64,000 bases of DNA from NORP240 sp965222175 (GCA_965222175.1 OZ244938.1:1488001-1552000), one strand, 5' to 3'; positions 25,140 through 34,656 are shown, counted from the stretch's first letter. Program-made: numbers and translations. Notes: generated by a model from the sequence alone, not told the origin.

Positions 25140-26066
25140 ATGAGTTCTGACGATCCGTTTGCCAATAACGATAACGACAAGACAGTGCTGCGGCCAATGC
25201 CCGGAGGTCGGCGACCCGATCGGGCAGGTGCCGATCAGCCACCGTCACCCCCCCGCGAAACCTACAGCCCGGGGCCTGTCACACAAGACCTGCCCGTAGA
25301 CCGGCCGCCTCCTGTCCGGTCACGCGAAGTCAACGATCTGCCGGCCATCGGGCAGCTGATCAATTCCGGGATCAACCCGCTGGTGACCAGCGCCGGCAGC
25401 CTGCTGGTACTGGGCGCGCAGCTGCGCAGCACCCTGACCCAGGATCGTGTCGATGCGCTGAAGGAGCGCATTGTCGGGCAGCTACGGCAGTTTGAAGACC
25501 GGGCGTACGCCCAGGGCATTGATCGAGATACCGTACTCACGGCGCGTTACCTGTTGTGTACCTACCTGGACGGCGCCGTCATGAGTACGCCCTGGGGCAG
25601 TGAAAGCGGCTGGACCAACCAGAGTCTGCTGAGCGTGTTTCACAACGAAACCTGGGGTGGTGAAAAATTCTTCCTGATCCTCGAACAGCATCAACAGATG
25701 CCGTCCCAAAGTATCGATCTGCTGGAATTGATCTTTATCTGCCTGGCGCTGGGGTTCCAGGGGAAGTACGCGCTGTCCACCGGCAGCATGGAACAGCTGA
25801 CCGCGATCCAGGATTCCCTCTACCGACTGATCAGCAGCCAGAGGGGCGAGTTCGAGCGGGATCTGTCACCGCACTGGGAAGGGGTCAGGGACCGGCGCAA
25901 CGCCCTGACCCGGTACGTGCCGATGTGGGTCATCGGCGCGGTGCTTGGCGTGTTGCTGCTGGTCATCTATTCAGGTTTCCGATTCACCGTGGGGCAGTCC
26001 AACGCCTCCATCTATGACGACCTGGACCGGATCATCCAACAACAGGCAATTGACGGTCCACAGTGA
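25140..26066 (+). CDS. tssL: T6SS inner-membrane protein TssL (DotU/IcmH family)
   Basis: A 308-residue protein. Residues 70-250 are the DotU helical domain (INPLVTSAGSLLVLGAQL … RYLLCTYLDGAVMSTPWG … GGEKFFLILEQH) and one C-terminal transmembrane helix (MWVIGAVLGVLLLVIYSGF) follows. There is no OmpA-like peptidoglycan-binding extension. The first 65 residues are disordered and Pro-rich and carry DKTVLRPMPGGRRP, with Thr15. In Agrobacterium TssL a Thr at nearly this position (Thr14) is phosphorylated by PpkA and then bound by Fha; the same switch is likely here. The gene lies nine bases after tssK. Confidence 0.95.
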   Translation: MSSDDPFANNDNDKTVLRPMPGGRRPDRAGADQPPSPPRETYSPGPVTQDLPVDRPPPVRSREVNDLPAIGQLINSGINPLVTSAGSLLVLGAQLRSTLTQDRVDALKERIVGQLRQFEDRAYAQGIDRDTVLTARYLLCTYLDGAVMSTPWGSESGWTNQSLLSVFHNETWGGEKFFLILEQHQQMPSQSIDLLELIFICLALGFQGKYALSTGSMEQLTAIQDSLYRLISSQRGEFERDLSPHWEGVRDRRNALTRYVPMWVIGAVLGVLLLVIYSGFRFTVGQSNASIYDDLDRIIQQQAIDGPQ

Positions 26067-26104
26067 TTGACAGACTCTGCATGGCAAGGCAAGGGTAATC
26101 CTCC

Positions 26105-29100
26105 ATGAAAAGACTATTTGCAGTGCTAAAAAACCGCTGGATCACTTCGCTGCTGGGATTGCTGGCCGTCAGCATACTGATCTGGTTTGTCGGTCCACTG
26201 ATCGCCATTGCCGGCATGGTGCCCCTGGGCTCAGAGACCGCCCGATTCATTGCGATCCTGGTTTGTGTATTCCTGTGGGGACTGAACAACGCGCGCATCC
26301 AATCACAGGTCAACAAGGCCAATGCCGATCTGGTGGCAGACGCCGGCGAAGATCCCGGCGCTGCCGTCCAGCCGGACCAGTCGGTTTCCCGGGAGGAAGT
26401 GGCGCTGTTGAAAAACCGCTTCGACGATGCCCTCAAGACGCTGAAAGTTGCTTCGAGAAAACGGGGCGGGGCCAGCATTTATGAACTTCCCTGGTACATC
26501 ATTATCGGTCCCCCCGGCAGCGGCAAGACCACCGCCCTGCTCAAGTCCGGACTGAAATTTCCCCTGGCGGAAAAATTCGGCAAGAACGCCATACACGGCG
26601 TGGGCGGAACCCGGAACTGTGACTGGTGGTTTACCGAGGAAGCCGTGCTGCTGGATACGGCAGGCAGATACACGACCCAGGACAGCGATGCCAGGGCAGA
26701 CAGTGCGGCCTGGCGTGGATTTCTCAAGCTGCTGAAGAAATACCGGCGACGCCGACCGATAAACGGTGCACTGGTAGCAATCAGTCTCCAGGATTTACTG
26801 ACGCAATCCGAGGCGGAGCGCAACAGGCAGGTCAGCGCCATTCGGCAAAGACTGCAGGAACTGCAGCAGGAACTCGGGGTGAAATTCCCCGTCTACATGA
26901 TCTTCACCAAGTGTGATCTTGTTTCCGGTTTCATGGAATTTTTCGACGACCTCGGGCTGCAGGAAAGGGGGCAGGTCTGGGGTGTGAGTTTTCCTTTCGA
27001 TGCGCAGCAGGACCCGGCGGGCACAGCCAGGCTGTTCAACGAGGAATTCGATCTCCTGGTGGAGCAGATCAACAGGCGATTGATGTGGAAACTTCATCAC
27101 GAACGGAACGTTGATCGCCGCAAGCGAATTTTCAGCTTCCCCCCGCAAATGGCGTCGATGAAGGAGTTGCTTGGCGGCTTTCTCGACGACGTGTTTGCCA
27201 GCAGTCGGTATGACGAAAGCCCGTTGCTGCGGGGCGCCTATTTCATCAGCAGTACCCAGGAAGGTTCGCCTATCGACCGGGTCATGGGATCCCTGGCCAG
27301 GGTGTTTGACGTGAGCCCGCAATCCATCCGGCCGTTCAGTGGCGAAGGCAAAAGTTTCTTCGTCAATCGCCTGCTGCAGAATGTCATATTCGAGGAAGCC
27401 GAACTGGTCGGTGCCAACCGGGGGATCGAGAAGCGCCGGCGCTGGCTGCAGGGCGGAGCCTATGCGGCGGCTGCGATTGCTGCCGTCGCCATGGTCCTGG
27501 CCTGGTCAACCAGTTTCACCCGCAACCAGATTTATACCGGCAGGTTTCAGAGTGCCCTGGACAGTTATCAGGACCTGGCAAGTGAGCAGGCGTCCCTGGG
27601 CGGGCCGGAAACATTTGATCAGCTGCTGGACAGGCTGAATACCGTTCGCGGGATAACCGACGTCTACCGGCCGTTCCAGGACCAGGCGCCGATGCTCATG
27701 GGTTTCGGCCTTTACCAGGGGGACCGGCTGGGCGAGTCGGCCATGGAGATTTATCGCCAGGAATTGAATCAGTACCTGCTGCCGTCGGTGATGTTCCGGG
27801 TTGAGCAGGATCTGTTATCCAGCAATGACGACAGCGACCTGCAGTACGAGGCACTGAAAACCTACCTGATGCTGGCCGACGAGGACCGGCGCGACCCGGA
27901 GCAGATTGCCCTGTGGATGGACCTGGACTGGCGCGAAATGTACCCGGACCAGCCGGCGGTGCAGGGCCAGTTTGCCGAGCACCTGCGCTCGATGCTGGAA
28001 CTTGGTTACGAGCCCTTTGCCCTGGATGACACGGTTATTGCCTCGGCCCGGCGTGACCTGAGTGCAGTGCCCCTGGCCGACCTGCTCTATGGCCGCATGA
28101 AACGGGACTACGTCGCCATTGACAGCAACCCGTTTCGCCTGGCCAGCGCAACCGGGCCTGCCGGTGAAACCGTGTTCGATCGGCAAAGCGGAGCCGGACT
28201 TGCCGAAGAGGGCATAACCAGTTTCCTGACCTACGATGGCTATCACGACTATTTCTCGGGACAACTGAATTCCGTCGCGCTGCTGGCCAGTAATGAAATC
28301 TGGGTATTGAATCCGTCGCGGGAGGAACTGTCCGCGGCAGAAGTACTCGACCTGCAGCAGGGGCTGCGCCAGCGGTATTTCGCCGACTATATTCAATCCT
28401 GGGAGAATCTGCTGAGTGATCTGCGCATCAGCGAATTTCAATCGCTCCAGCAGGCCCAGGAAGTGCTGGACCAGGCGGCCGGAACCGGTTCCCCGGTGAG
28501 GAACCTGTTGCGCGAAGTCGCCGGACAGCTCACTCTGGCCAGATCCGGGTTGCTGGATAACGTGGCGGCAGCGGCGGTAAATGTCACTTCGCAGTCCCGG
28601 CTCGCCCGGCTGAGGCAGTCTGCGGACAACGACAACGATGGGGGTGACGCCCTGGAGTCCATCGTAAGCCCGGAAAGCGTTGTCAACGAACACTTCCAGG
28701 AACTGATCACCTTCGTGTCGGCGAATGAAAACGGCGATTCCACCCTGGACCTGGCGCTGGAATCCGTGGATCGCCTGAACGAGCAGCTCAATGCCGTGCT
28801 CATGGGCATCGGTCCCGACGCCCTGGAGCTGGCCGCCGCCTCGGATTCCACGGACCTGATGACCAGGCTGCAGGTGGAATCATCCCGGTATCCGGAGCCG
28901 GTGGATACCTGGATGCTGCAATTGGCGGTCAACAGCAGGGCGGCGGTATTCGGCGGTGCCCGGGCCCAGCTGGATGATCGCTGGCAATCCCAGGTGCTGC
29001 CGATGTGCCGGCAGGCGGTCAACAATCGTTATCCATTCGTCAAGGACAGTCCGCGGGATATAACCCTGCAGGATTTTGCCATGCTGTTCGGACCGGAAGG

Positions 29101-29665
29101 CACCATTCCGGGATTCTTCAGTGAATACCTGCAGCAGTTTGCCGACATCACAGCGAACGAATGGCGCTGGAGGACCTTCGGCAACTCCAGTATCGGCATC
29201 AGCAACCAGGTGCTGTCCCAGTTTCAGCGAGCCGCCACTATTCAGGAGATTTACTTCCAGGACGGGTCGCGGCTACCGTCGGTCAGCTTTCAGTTGCAGC
29301 CAACCTACATGGACGCGAACGTCACCAGCTTTGAGCTTGAGCTGGGTAATCAGGTGTATACCTATCGTCATGACCCGCCCAGGCTGCGACCGGCGCAGTG
29401 GCCCGCCGCCAGCGATTCCGGCCTGGTTCGCATCAGCTTTGAAGACAGTAGCGGACTGCCCCTGACCACCACGATCAACGGACCCTGGGCCTGGTTCAGG
29501 TTGCTGGACACCGCCGAGGTGGAGGTACGGTCCAATGACCTGGTGGAAGTCACGTTTACCGACAGGGGACGTCGATCAACTTGGGAATTGCATGCCAATA
29601 CGATTCTCAATCCATTCATCATGGAACCGATCAGTCAGTTCCGCTGTCCCGGCAGCCTGCTGTAG
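26105..29665 (+). CDS. tssM: T6SS inner-membrane protein TssM (IcmF)
   Basis: A 1186-residue protein. Two N-terminal helices (WITSLLGLLAVSILIWFVG and RFIAILVCVFLWGL) are followed by a cytoplasmic GTPase-like domain with Walker A GPPGSGKTT (about 135-143), LDTAGRY as the switch/Walker B region, and TKCDLV. A third helix (AAAIAAVAMVLAWSTSF, near 455) leads to the long periplasmic part that ends in the domain binding TssJ (from about 1060, with FQDGSRLPSVSFQLQPTYMD). The intact Walker A site indicates an ATP- or GTP-using TssM. It spans the envelope with TssJ and TssL. Confidence 0.96.
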   Translation: MKRLFAVLKNRWITSLLGLLAVSILIWFVGPLIAIAGMVPLGSETARFIAILVCVFLWGLNNARIQSQVNKANADLVADAGEDPGAAVQPDQSVSREEVALLKNRFDDALKTLKVASRKRGGASIYELPWYIIIGPPGSGKTTALLKSGLKFPLAEKFGKNAIHGVGGTRNCDWWFTEEAVLLDTAGRYTTQDSDARADSAAWRGFLKLLKKYRRRRPINGALVAISLQDLLTQSEAERNRQVSAIRQRLQELQQELGVKFPVYMIFTKCDLVSGFMEFFDDLGLQERGQVWGVSFPFDAQQDPAGTARLFNEEFDLLVEQINRRLMWKLHHERNVDRRKRIFSFPPQMASMKELLGGFLDDVFASSRYDESPLLRGAYFISSTQEGSPIDRVMGSLARVFDVSPQSIRPFSGEGKSFFVNRLLQNVIFEEAELVGANRGIEKRRRWLQGGAYAAAAIAAVAMVLAWSTSFTRNQIYTGRFQSALDSYQDLASEQASLGGPETFDQLLDRLNTVRGITDVYRPFQDQAPMLMGFGLYQGDRLGESAMEIYRQELNQYLLPSVMFRVEQDLLSSNDDSDLQYEALKTYLMLADEDRRDPEQIALWMDLDWREMYPDQPAVQGQFAEHLRSMLELGYEPFALDDTVIASARRDLSAVPLADLLYGRMKRDYVAIDSNPFRLASATGPAGETVFDRQSGAGLAEEGITSFLTYDGYHDYFSGQLNSVALLASNEIWVLNPSREELSAAEVLDLQQGLRQRYFADYIQSWENLLSDLRISEFQSLQQAQEVLDQAAGTGSPVRNLLREVAGQLTLARSGLLDNVAAAAVNVTSQSRLARLRQSADNDNDGGDALESIVSPESVVNEHFQELITFVSANENGDSTLDLALESVDRLNEQLNAVLMGIGPDALELAAASDSTDLMTRLQVESSRYPEPVDTWMLQLAVNSRAAVFGGARAQLDDRWQSQVLPMCRQAVNNRYPFVKDSPRDITLQDFAMLFGPEGTIPGFFSEYLQQFADITANEWRWRTFGNSSIGISNQVLSQFQRAATIQEIYFQDGSRLPSVSFQLQPTYMDANVTSFELELGNQVYTYRHDPPRLRPAQWPAASDSGLVRISFEDSSGLPLTTTINGPWAWFRLLDTAEVEVRSNDLVEVTFTDRGRRSTWELHANTILNPFIMEPISQFRCPGSLL

Positions 29666-29668
29666 CCA

Positions 29669-30415
29669 ATGGCTGATGTCCCCGGCTTTTACGGCAAATT
29701 TCCCGAACTGGGTGATTTTGTCAATCGCAGGCTGCCCCAGGAATTTATTGATAACTGGGACGAGTGGCTGCAGCAGTCGATCTCCAGCAGCAGGGAACAG
29801 CTGGGCGAAAACTGGCTGAATGCCTACCTTACCAGCCCGATCTGGCGATTCGCCGTTGACCGGGGATTGCTTGGCGATTTTCCCTGGTGTGGCCTGTTGA
29901 TGCCCAGTGTCGATCGGGTAGGGCGGTATTTTCCACTGACCCTGGCCTGTCGTCTGCCGCTGGACGCCAGTCTTTTCAGTGTTTTTTATAACGGCGGGGC
30001 ATGGTTCGATGCCGCTGAGCAGGTGATCCTCAAGGCACTGGAGGAAGGACTCGAGATGAACGATTTCGATAACCAGGTGGTTTCTCTCGGTAACCTGGAA
30101 CACGTTGCCATGCCTTTCAGCCATCAGCCCGACAAGGGCTTTGGCCAGGCATGGCGCATGCCTCTCGCCGATTCGGACTGTAAGCCGGGACTGTCCGGCC
30201 TTGCACAGAACCTGATTGTGCAACGGCTGGGAACTCACAGTGCCTGGTGGAGTTCCGGCTCCGAGAACGTGGCCCCGAGTCTGCTGTTCTGTTCCGAGCT
30301 GCCGAGACCGCGGGATTTCGCGGCCATGCTGCTGGGAAACTGGAATTCCAGCAATTGGGAGCAGTGGGGCGGGGAGGCTGACAGCCTCGGTGTCGAAGGC
30401 ATTGACAGCCAGTGA
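29669..30415 (+). CDS. tagF: T6SS-associated protein TagF (ImpM)
   Basis: A 248-residue protein starting VPGFYGKFPELGDFVNRRLP, the typical TagF opening, with FPWCGLLMPSVDRVGRYFPLTL in the first domain. In the threonine-phosphorylation systems TagF blocks T6SS firing after translation by binding Fha. In some species it is fused to the PppA phosphatase; here the two are separate but overlap by four bases (GTGA). It starts three bases after the tssM stop. Confidence 0.93.
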   Translation: MADVPGFYGKFPELGDFVNRRLPQEFIDNWDEWLQQSISSSREQLGENWLNAYLTSPIWRFAVDRGLLGDFPWCGLLMPSVDRVGRYFPLTLACRLPLDASLFSVFYNGGAWFDAAEQVILKALEEGLEMNDFDNQVVSLGNLEHVAMPFSHQPDKGFGQAWRMPLADSDCKPGLSGLAQNLIVQRLGTHSAWWSSGSENVAPSLLFCSELPRPRDFAAMLLGNWNSSNWEQWGGEADSLGVEGIDSQ

Positions 30416-31161
30416 CTACGACACCATTGATCAACTGGCGTTCCAGCGGTGCCACTGACCCCGGCAAGGTACGTCGGCTTAACGAGGATGCGTTCCTGGA
30501 CAAGCCGGATATCGGGCTGTGGGTGGTTGCCGACGGCATGGGGGGACACCAGGCCGGGGATTTCGCCAGTGACCTGATTGTATCGACATTGTCCCGGGAC
30601 CTGCCGCAGGCAGGCCTGGCGCAGGCTACCCAGGCTGCCAAGGCTTCCCTGGTACGGGTCAATGCCGGTCTGATGGCCGCCGCCAGGGAGCGGCAGCAGA
30701 CCTTGATCGGCAGCACGGTAGTGATTTTCCTGGCACGAGGGGCCAGGTATTCCTGTATCTGGGCCGGCGACAGTCGCCTCTACCGGCTTCGGCATGGCGT
30801 TTTCGAACAGCTGACCCATGATCACAGTGAGGTGCAGCATCTCATCGATCACGGCATGTTGAAACGGGCCGATTCAGAGAGCCATCCGGCAGCCAACGTG
30901 ATAACCCGGGCCATTGGCGCGCTGGAGGATTCGCACCTGGACGTGGTGGAGGGGGACCTCCTTGCGGGAGACAGATTTCTGCTTTGTTCCGACGGGCTTT
31001 ACCGGGAACTGAGTGAACGCGAGATGGCGCAGTCCATGCAGTTCAACACGGAACCCGCCAATACAGTCACCGACCTGTTGTCCCTGGCCCTGGACAGGGG
31101 GGCCAGGGACAACGTCACGCTGGTGGCGGTCAATTTCTCCGACGGCGGTCAGTCAGGCTGA
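30412..31161 (+). CDS. pppA: T6SS PP2C-type protein phosphatase PppA
   Basis: A 249-residue PPM-family Ser/Thr phosphatase. Motifs in order: TDPGKVRRLNEDAFLD, VVADGMGGHQAGDFAS (metal Asp and Gly-Gly), WAGDSRLYRLR, DRFLLCSDGLYRELS and GARDNVTLVAV (last metal Asp). It removes phosphate from PpkA targets and switches secretion off. The GTG start lies inside the tagF stop (GTGA), giving coupled translation. It closes the first T6SS operon (tagH to pppA); a GC-rich hairpin follows. Confidence 0.95.
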   Translation: MTTTPLINWRSSGATDPGKVRRLNEDAFLDKPDIGLWVVADGMGGHQAGDFASDLIVSTLSRDLPQAGLAQATQAAKASLVRVNAGLMAAARERQQTLIGSTVVIFLARGARYSCIWAGDSRLYRLRHGVFEQLTHDHSEVQHLIDHGMLKRADSESHPAANVITRAIGALEDSHLDVVEGDLLAGDRFLLCSDGLYRELSEREMAQSMQFNTEPANTVTDLLSLALDRGARDNVTLVAVNFSDGGQSG

Positions 31162-31179
31162 TCAAGTGCCCCGCATCCG

Positions 31180-31203
31180 CCGGCCTGGCCTGCCCCAGGC
31201 CGG
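31180..31203. terminator. Hairpin between convergent pppA and the caspase-like gene
   Basis: CCGGCCTGG and CCAGGCCGG pair over nine bases with a six-base loop in the 51-base gap between the two convergent genes. There is no long T-run on either side, so it may be weak. Confidence 0.55.
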
Positions 31204-31212
31204 TTCTCCGCA

Positions 31213-32817
31213 CTACTGCAGGGCATCGGGCTGGGGCACAAAGAAAAAGTCCCCCGCTTCGTGCCCGGCGAAGCGAATCGCCTTGAACTCCGGCTCCTGT
31301 TCATAATCCACCGCCCGCGCCCGCGCGCTGACGATATCGCGAACCTTCAGAAACAGTTCCGGCCCGCGCAGAATCCCGGTATTCGACTCCAGCACTTCCA
31401 GGAATGCCCGGGCAAAGACTGAATTATTGCCGCCGGCATTATCCAGTACCGGCCGATCCCCGCCGGAGGACAGCAGGAGGCGGGCCCGCTTCGGCAGTTT
31501 AAAATTGAAGAAGGCTTCGCTGAGTTCCACCTGGCCGTCACCGGCGATGAAGCCCGGCTCATCGGACAGCAATCCCCCGTAGCAGGAGTCGGCCACCACC
31601 AGGATGCGCCGGGCATTCAAGCGGGCCAGGTGCCGGGTAATACGTTCGTTATCGACCCAGAACGTATTGGTAGGTGGCGGGTCCGCATCGATGGGCAGCC
31701 AGTAGCCCTCCTCGAAGCGCTGCGATTCTATCCGTGTCCCATGACCGGCATAGAAAATGAGCAGGTTGTCGTTTTCCGTCAGGACCTCGTTCAGGTCGTT
31801 GATGGCATCGAAAATTTCCGCATACCCGGCATCCAGCAGCGTGCGTACCGAGAAGCCATACTTTGCGCTCAGCAGCTCACCCACGCGCCTGGCATCATTG
31901 ATGGGGGATTGCAGGTCCTCGATGCGCTGGTAGTTCTGGTTACCTATCACCAGGGCGTAGTAGTTGCCGAAATCCGCCACGTCGCCGACTGTTTCCGGCA
32001 GATCGATGGCCTGGGACAATTGCGGGTTGCTGACCGGCTCCCTGAATATCGGCAACGCGGTGACCCGGACCTGGGCTGTCTGCCGCTGCTGTTCCAGCTC
32101 GGCAACCAGGTTCTGCAGCTGTTGTATCTGTCGATTGGCCTGGGCGTCGTTGTTCTGTTGCTGTTCAACCGAGCGTTGCTGCTGCTCGATGGTATTCTGC
32201 AGGGCGTCGATCTGGGCATTCAGGGCGTCAATTTGCTGCTCGAGCTGTTCACGGATTTCATTGCTCTCCCGGGCAGCCATGGACTGGTAAACGACGTCAT
32301 CCTCTTCCAGTCCCCAGGCCTGGCGGTAGAGGTTCAGCGCGGTCAGGCGATCCTGTTCGACGCCCAGTCCCTGCTCATACAGCGTGCCCAGGTTGAACTG
32401 GGCCCGGGAGTTGCCCTGGTCCGCCGCCCGCTGATACCAGATAGCAGCGGCCTCGTAATTGGGTGTGCCGCCCAGGCCGCGTTCGAAAATTTCCCCGACA
32501 TAGGCCTGGGCTTCCGCGTCGCCCGCCTCCGCCGACGGCATCCAGACCTCCAGGGCGGAACGGTAATCGGCCCGGTCGTAAAGCACGTACTCGCCGCCGC
32601 GAAGTGCGCAGTCCGCGGCGGTGGTCAGCACCGGGCGCCGCGCCGTCAGGTAGGTGGCGCGATTGCCAATGCCCCTGATCTGTCCCGGCAGCAGGCAGTC
32701 CACGACTTCCAGCTCGGCAACCCGTTGCGCCGCGGTGGCCGGCACCGGTGGTGTCGGGTTGCTGCTGCAGGCAATGACAAGGGTAAGCAACGGGACCAGT
32801 ATTATCGGCTTGATCAT
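31213..32817 (-). CDS. Caspase-fold (peptidase C14) lipoprotein with Sel1-like repeats and coiled coil
   Basis: A 534-residue protein. MIKPIILVPLLTLVIAC is a lipoprotein signal (lipobox VIAC; +2 Ser suits the outer membrane). Residues about 85-180 hold Sel1-like/TPR repeats (AEAGDAEAQAYVGEIFERG, AADQGNSRAQFNLGTLYEQG). Residues 180-250 form a Gln-rich coiled coil. Residues 285-525 form a caspase-like p20 domain: ALVIGNQNY, the His of IFYAGHGTRI (H359) and the Cys of VVADSCYGGLLSD (C412), both catalytic residues kept. It should be an active periplasmic cysteine protease, perhaps cutting after basic residues as metacaspases do. It lies between pppA and ppkA and is transcribed with ppkA (74 bases apart). 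Start at 32817 is supported by GGAG five bases upstream; the frame opens six codons earlier. Confidence 0.85.
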   Translation of the reverse strand: MIKPIILVPLLTLVIACSSNPTPPVPATAAQRVAELEVVDCLLPGQIRGIGNRATYLTARRPVLTTAADCALRGGEYVLYDRADYRSALEVWMPSAEAGDAEAQAYVGEIFERGLGGTPNYEAAAIWYQRAADQGNSRAQFNLGTLYEQGLGVEQDRLTALNLYRQAWGLEEDDVVYQSMAARESNEIREQLEQQIDALNAQIDALQNTIEQQQRSVEQQQNNDAQANRQIQQLQNLVAELEQQRQTAQVRVTALPIFREPVSNPQLSQAIDLPETVGDVADFGNYYALVIGNQNYQRIEDLQSPINDARRVGELLSAKYGFSVRTLLDAGYAEIFDAINDLNEVLTENDNLLIFYAGHGTRIESQRFEEGYWLPIDADPPPTNTFWVDNERITRHLARLNARRILVVADSCYGGLLSDEPGFIAGDGQVELSEAFFNFKLPKRARLLLSSGGDRPVLDNAGGNNSVFARAFLEVLESNTGILRGPELFLKVRDIVSARARAVDYEQEPEFKAIRFAGHEAGDFFFVPQPDALQ

Positions 32818-32891
32818 GATGACTCCGGTGTGCATCTGGTTCTCCTCAACAGCGTTTCAGTAGGGTACGCCTGACTGGCCTGCCGGGCGGA

Positions 32892-34559
32892 TCATTGATT
32901 CAATTCATCGGACAAGCGCTCTTGCAGGGTTTCGCGCAGGGACGTCAGCGCCGGATCTTCGGCCAGGGAGGGGTAGCTTAACAGGTTGGTTACATCTGCC
33001 AGCTGGTCCGCCGTCCTGGCTCGCAGGCTACCCTCGTATTGCTTATTTAACACCGTCTCCACGGCGGAAGCCAGACCCCTCGTCGCATCGGGATTACGCG
33101 GATGCAGCTCCCAGGCCCGATTGAAGTAAAACAGGGCATCGTTAGCCAGGGATAACGCCAGGGCCTCGTTGCCATGGTCGAGGTCCGCGAGTATGGCGCT
33201 CTGGACCTCGGGGGTCAGGTCGACGAAGGGGACATCGGGATCAAGCTGTCCGGGCCGATTGACGGCGAGCACGCTGAGCAATACCACCGCCCCCAGCAGG
33301 ATGGCCAGGGAGGCGGCGATTTTCTTGGACAGTGGTGCCCGGTCGAACTGCAGCAGAAACTCCCCGGCGTCGGCGGGCCGGTCGCTGCGCCTGATGGCAA
33401 TGGCCGAATGCAATATCCTGGCCTGGTAGGACTTGAGTCCGCTGGGCCGCCTGGCGGTCAACTGCTCTTCAGCGGCCACCATGGCGGACTTTCTGAAATA
33501 GGGGTGCAGTCCCGTCAGCAGTTCATGGCCGATGAGGCCCAAGGCGTAAATATCGTCGCTGGGATGCGGTTCCGCGCCTTCCCAGACTTCATGGCTGGCG
33601 TACGCAGGGGTCAGGCCGCCCAGTTCCGCCCGGGCATCGAACACGGTCTTGTCCCCGTCCCGGGATTCAATGGACGACACCGCCTGGGCGATACCGAAGT
33701 CAAGAATTTTTATCTGGTCGTCATCCGTGATGAACACATTGGCCGGTTTCAGGTCGGAATGGACGATGCCCTTGGAATGGGCATATTGCAGTCCCTCGGC
33801 GATGGCCTTGATCAGCTGGACCGCCTTTTTCGGGGGCAGGCCACGGGGGTGGTTCCGGATCAGCTCGTCCAAAGGCTGACCTCTCAGCTCTTCCATGGTC
33901 ATGTAAACGACATCGCCATCCCGGTCGAAGTCGTAGACCGTGATGATGTTGGGATGGGCAAGTGTCTGGGACTTACGGGCTTCCCGCTGCAGGGCGACCA
34001 GTGATTTCGGATGACGGCGGAATTCATCGCTGAGAATCTTGATGGCAACGAAGGGATCCCGGTCCTCGGCTTCTTCTTTGCGTTTGTCCAGCGCGCGGTA
34101 GACCATGCCCATGCCACCGCTGCCCAGCAGTTGGTCGATGACAAAGCGATTTTTGATCACGGCGCCGGGTTCCAGAATGGACTGCCTGCCGGTTGCGCCC
34201 GAATTCTGACCGCCGGCAGACTCCGGCGCCACCGCCGCTTGCCCGCCGGCCGGCACTGTCTGGTCATGGCCTGGGGCAGTTCCCGCCTGTTTCAGGACGG
34301 TTTCCGCTTCCCCGGGTTGTGCACGGCGAGGCTGCAGGATGGTTTCCTGCGGTCCGGTTGGCGGTGCTTCGTCTGCAGCTGACTCCGCCGGGTCGGATGT
34401 CCCCGACAGGACCCGGTCCGGGCGGGGTTCCGGAGAAGGCGGTATGACATTCGCGGCCGCTTGCGGGCGATCATCCCCGGTTTCTGCCGCAGCAGGCTGC
34501 AGCACGGTTTCGTCAAGGCGATCGTTCCGCTTGAAAACAGTTTTGTCGTCGTTGGTCAT
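32892..34559 (-). CDS. ppkA: T6SS Ser/Thr protein kinase PpkA
   Basis: A 555-residue protein. Residues 135-400 are a Hanks-type kinase: glycine loop LGSGGMGMVY, Lys in FVAIKIL, catalytic HSDLKPANVF and DFG in ILDFGIAQ. One transmembrane helix follows (IAASLAILLGAVVLLSVLAV), with a short periplasmic TPR-like tail of about 110 residues. The usual periplasmic vWA domain is absent. The 130-residue N-terminal tail carries Thr motifs DKTVF (T7), DETVL (T18), QETIL (T73), AETVL (T87) and DQTV (T101), plus the Ser variant QSIL; another DKTVF lies in the activation loop. These resemble the TssL motif and probably serve as autophosphorylation and FHA-docking sites. ATG at 34559 is used because DDKTVF begins there; 30 further codons upstream look non-coding. 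Confidence 0.93.
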   Translation of the reverse strand: MTNDDKTVFKRNDRLDETVLQPAAAETGDDRPQAAANVIPPSPEPRPDRVLSGTSDPAESAADEAPPTGPQETILQPRRAQPGEAETVLKQAGTAPGHDQTVPAGGQAAVAPESAGGQNSGATGRQSILEPGAVIKNRFVIDQLLGSGGMGMVYRALDKRKEEAEDRDPFVAIKILSDEFRRHPKSLVALQREARKSQTLAHPNIITVYDFDRDGDVVYMTMEELRGQPLDELIRNHPRGLPPKKAVQLIKAIAEGLQYAHSKGIVHSDLKPANVFITDDDQIKILDFGIAQAVSSIESRDGDKTVFDARAELGGLTPAYASHEVWEGAEPHPSDDIYALGLIGHELLTGLHPYFRKSAMVAAEEQLTARRPSGLKSYQARILHSAIAIRRSDRPADAGEFLLQFDRAPLSKKIAASLAILLGAVVLLSVLAVNRPGQLDPDVPFVDLTPEVQSAILADLDHGNEALALSLANDALFYFNRAWELHPRNPDATRGLASAVETVLNKQYEGSLRARTADQLADVTNLLSYPSLAEDPALTSLRETLQERLSDELNQ

Positions 34560-34656
34560 TGGTTTTATCCGATGGTACCGGGCACTGCCTGTCAGGCTGC
34601 CGTATCCTGTGCCGGCGGCGCGGGCTGCGGAAAAGAGGCTGCCAGCCACTACACCA

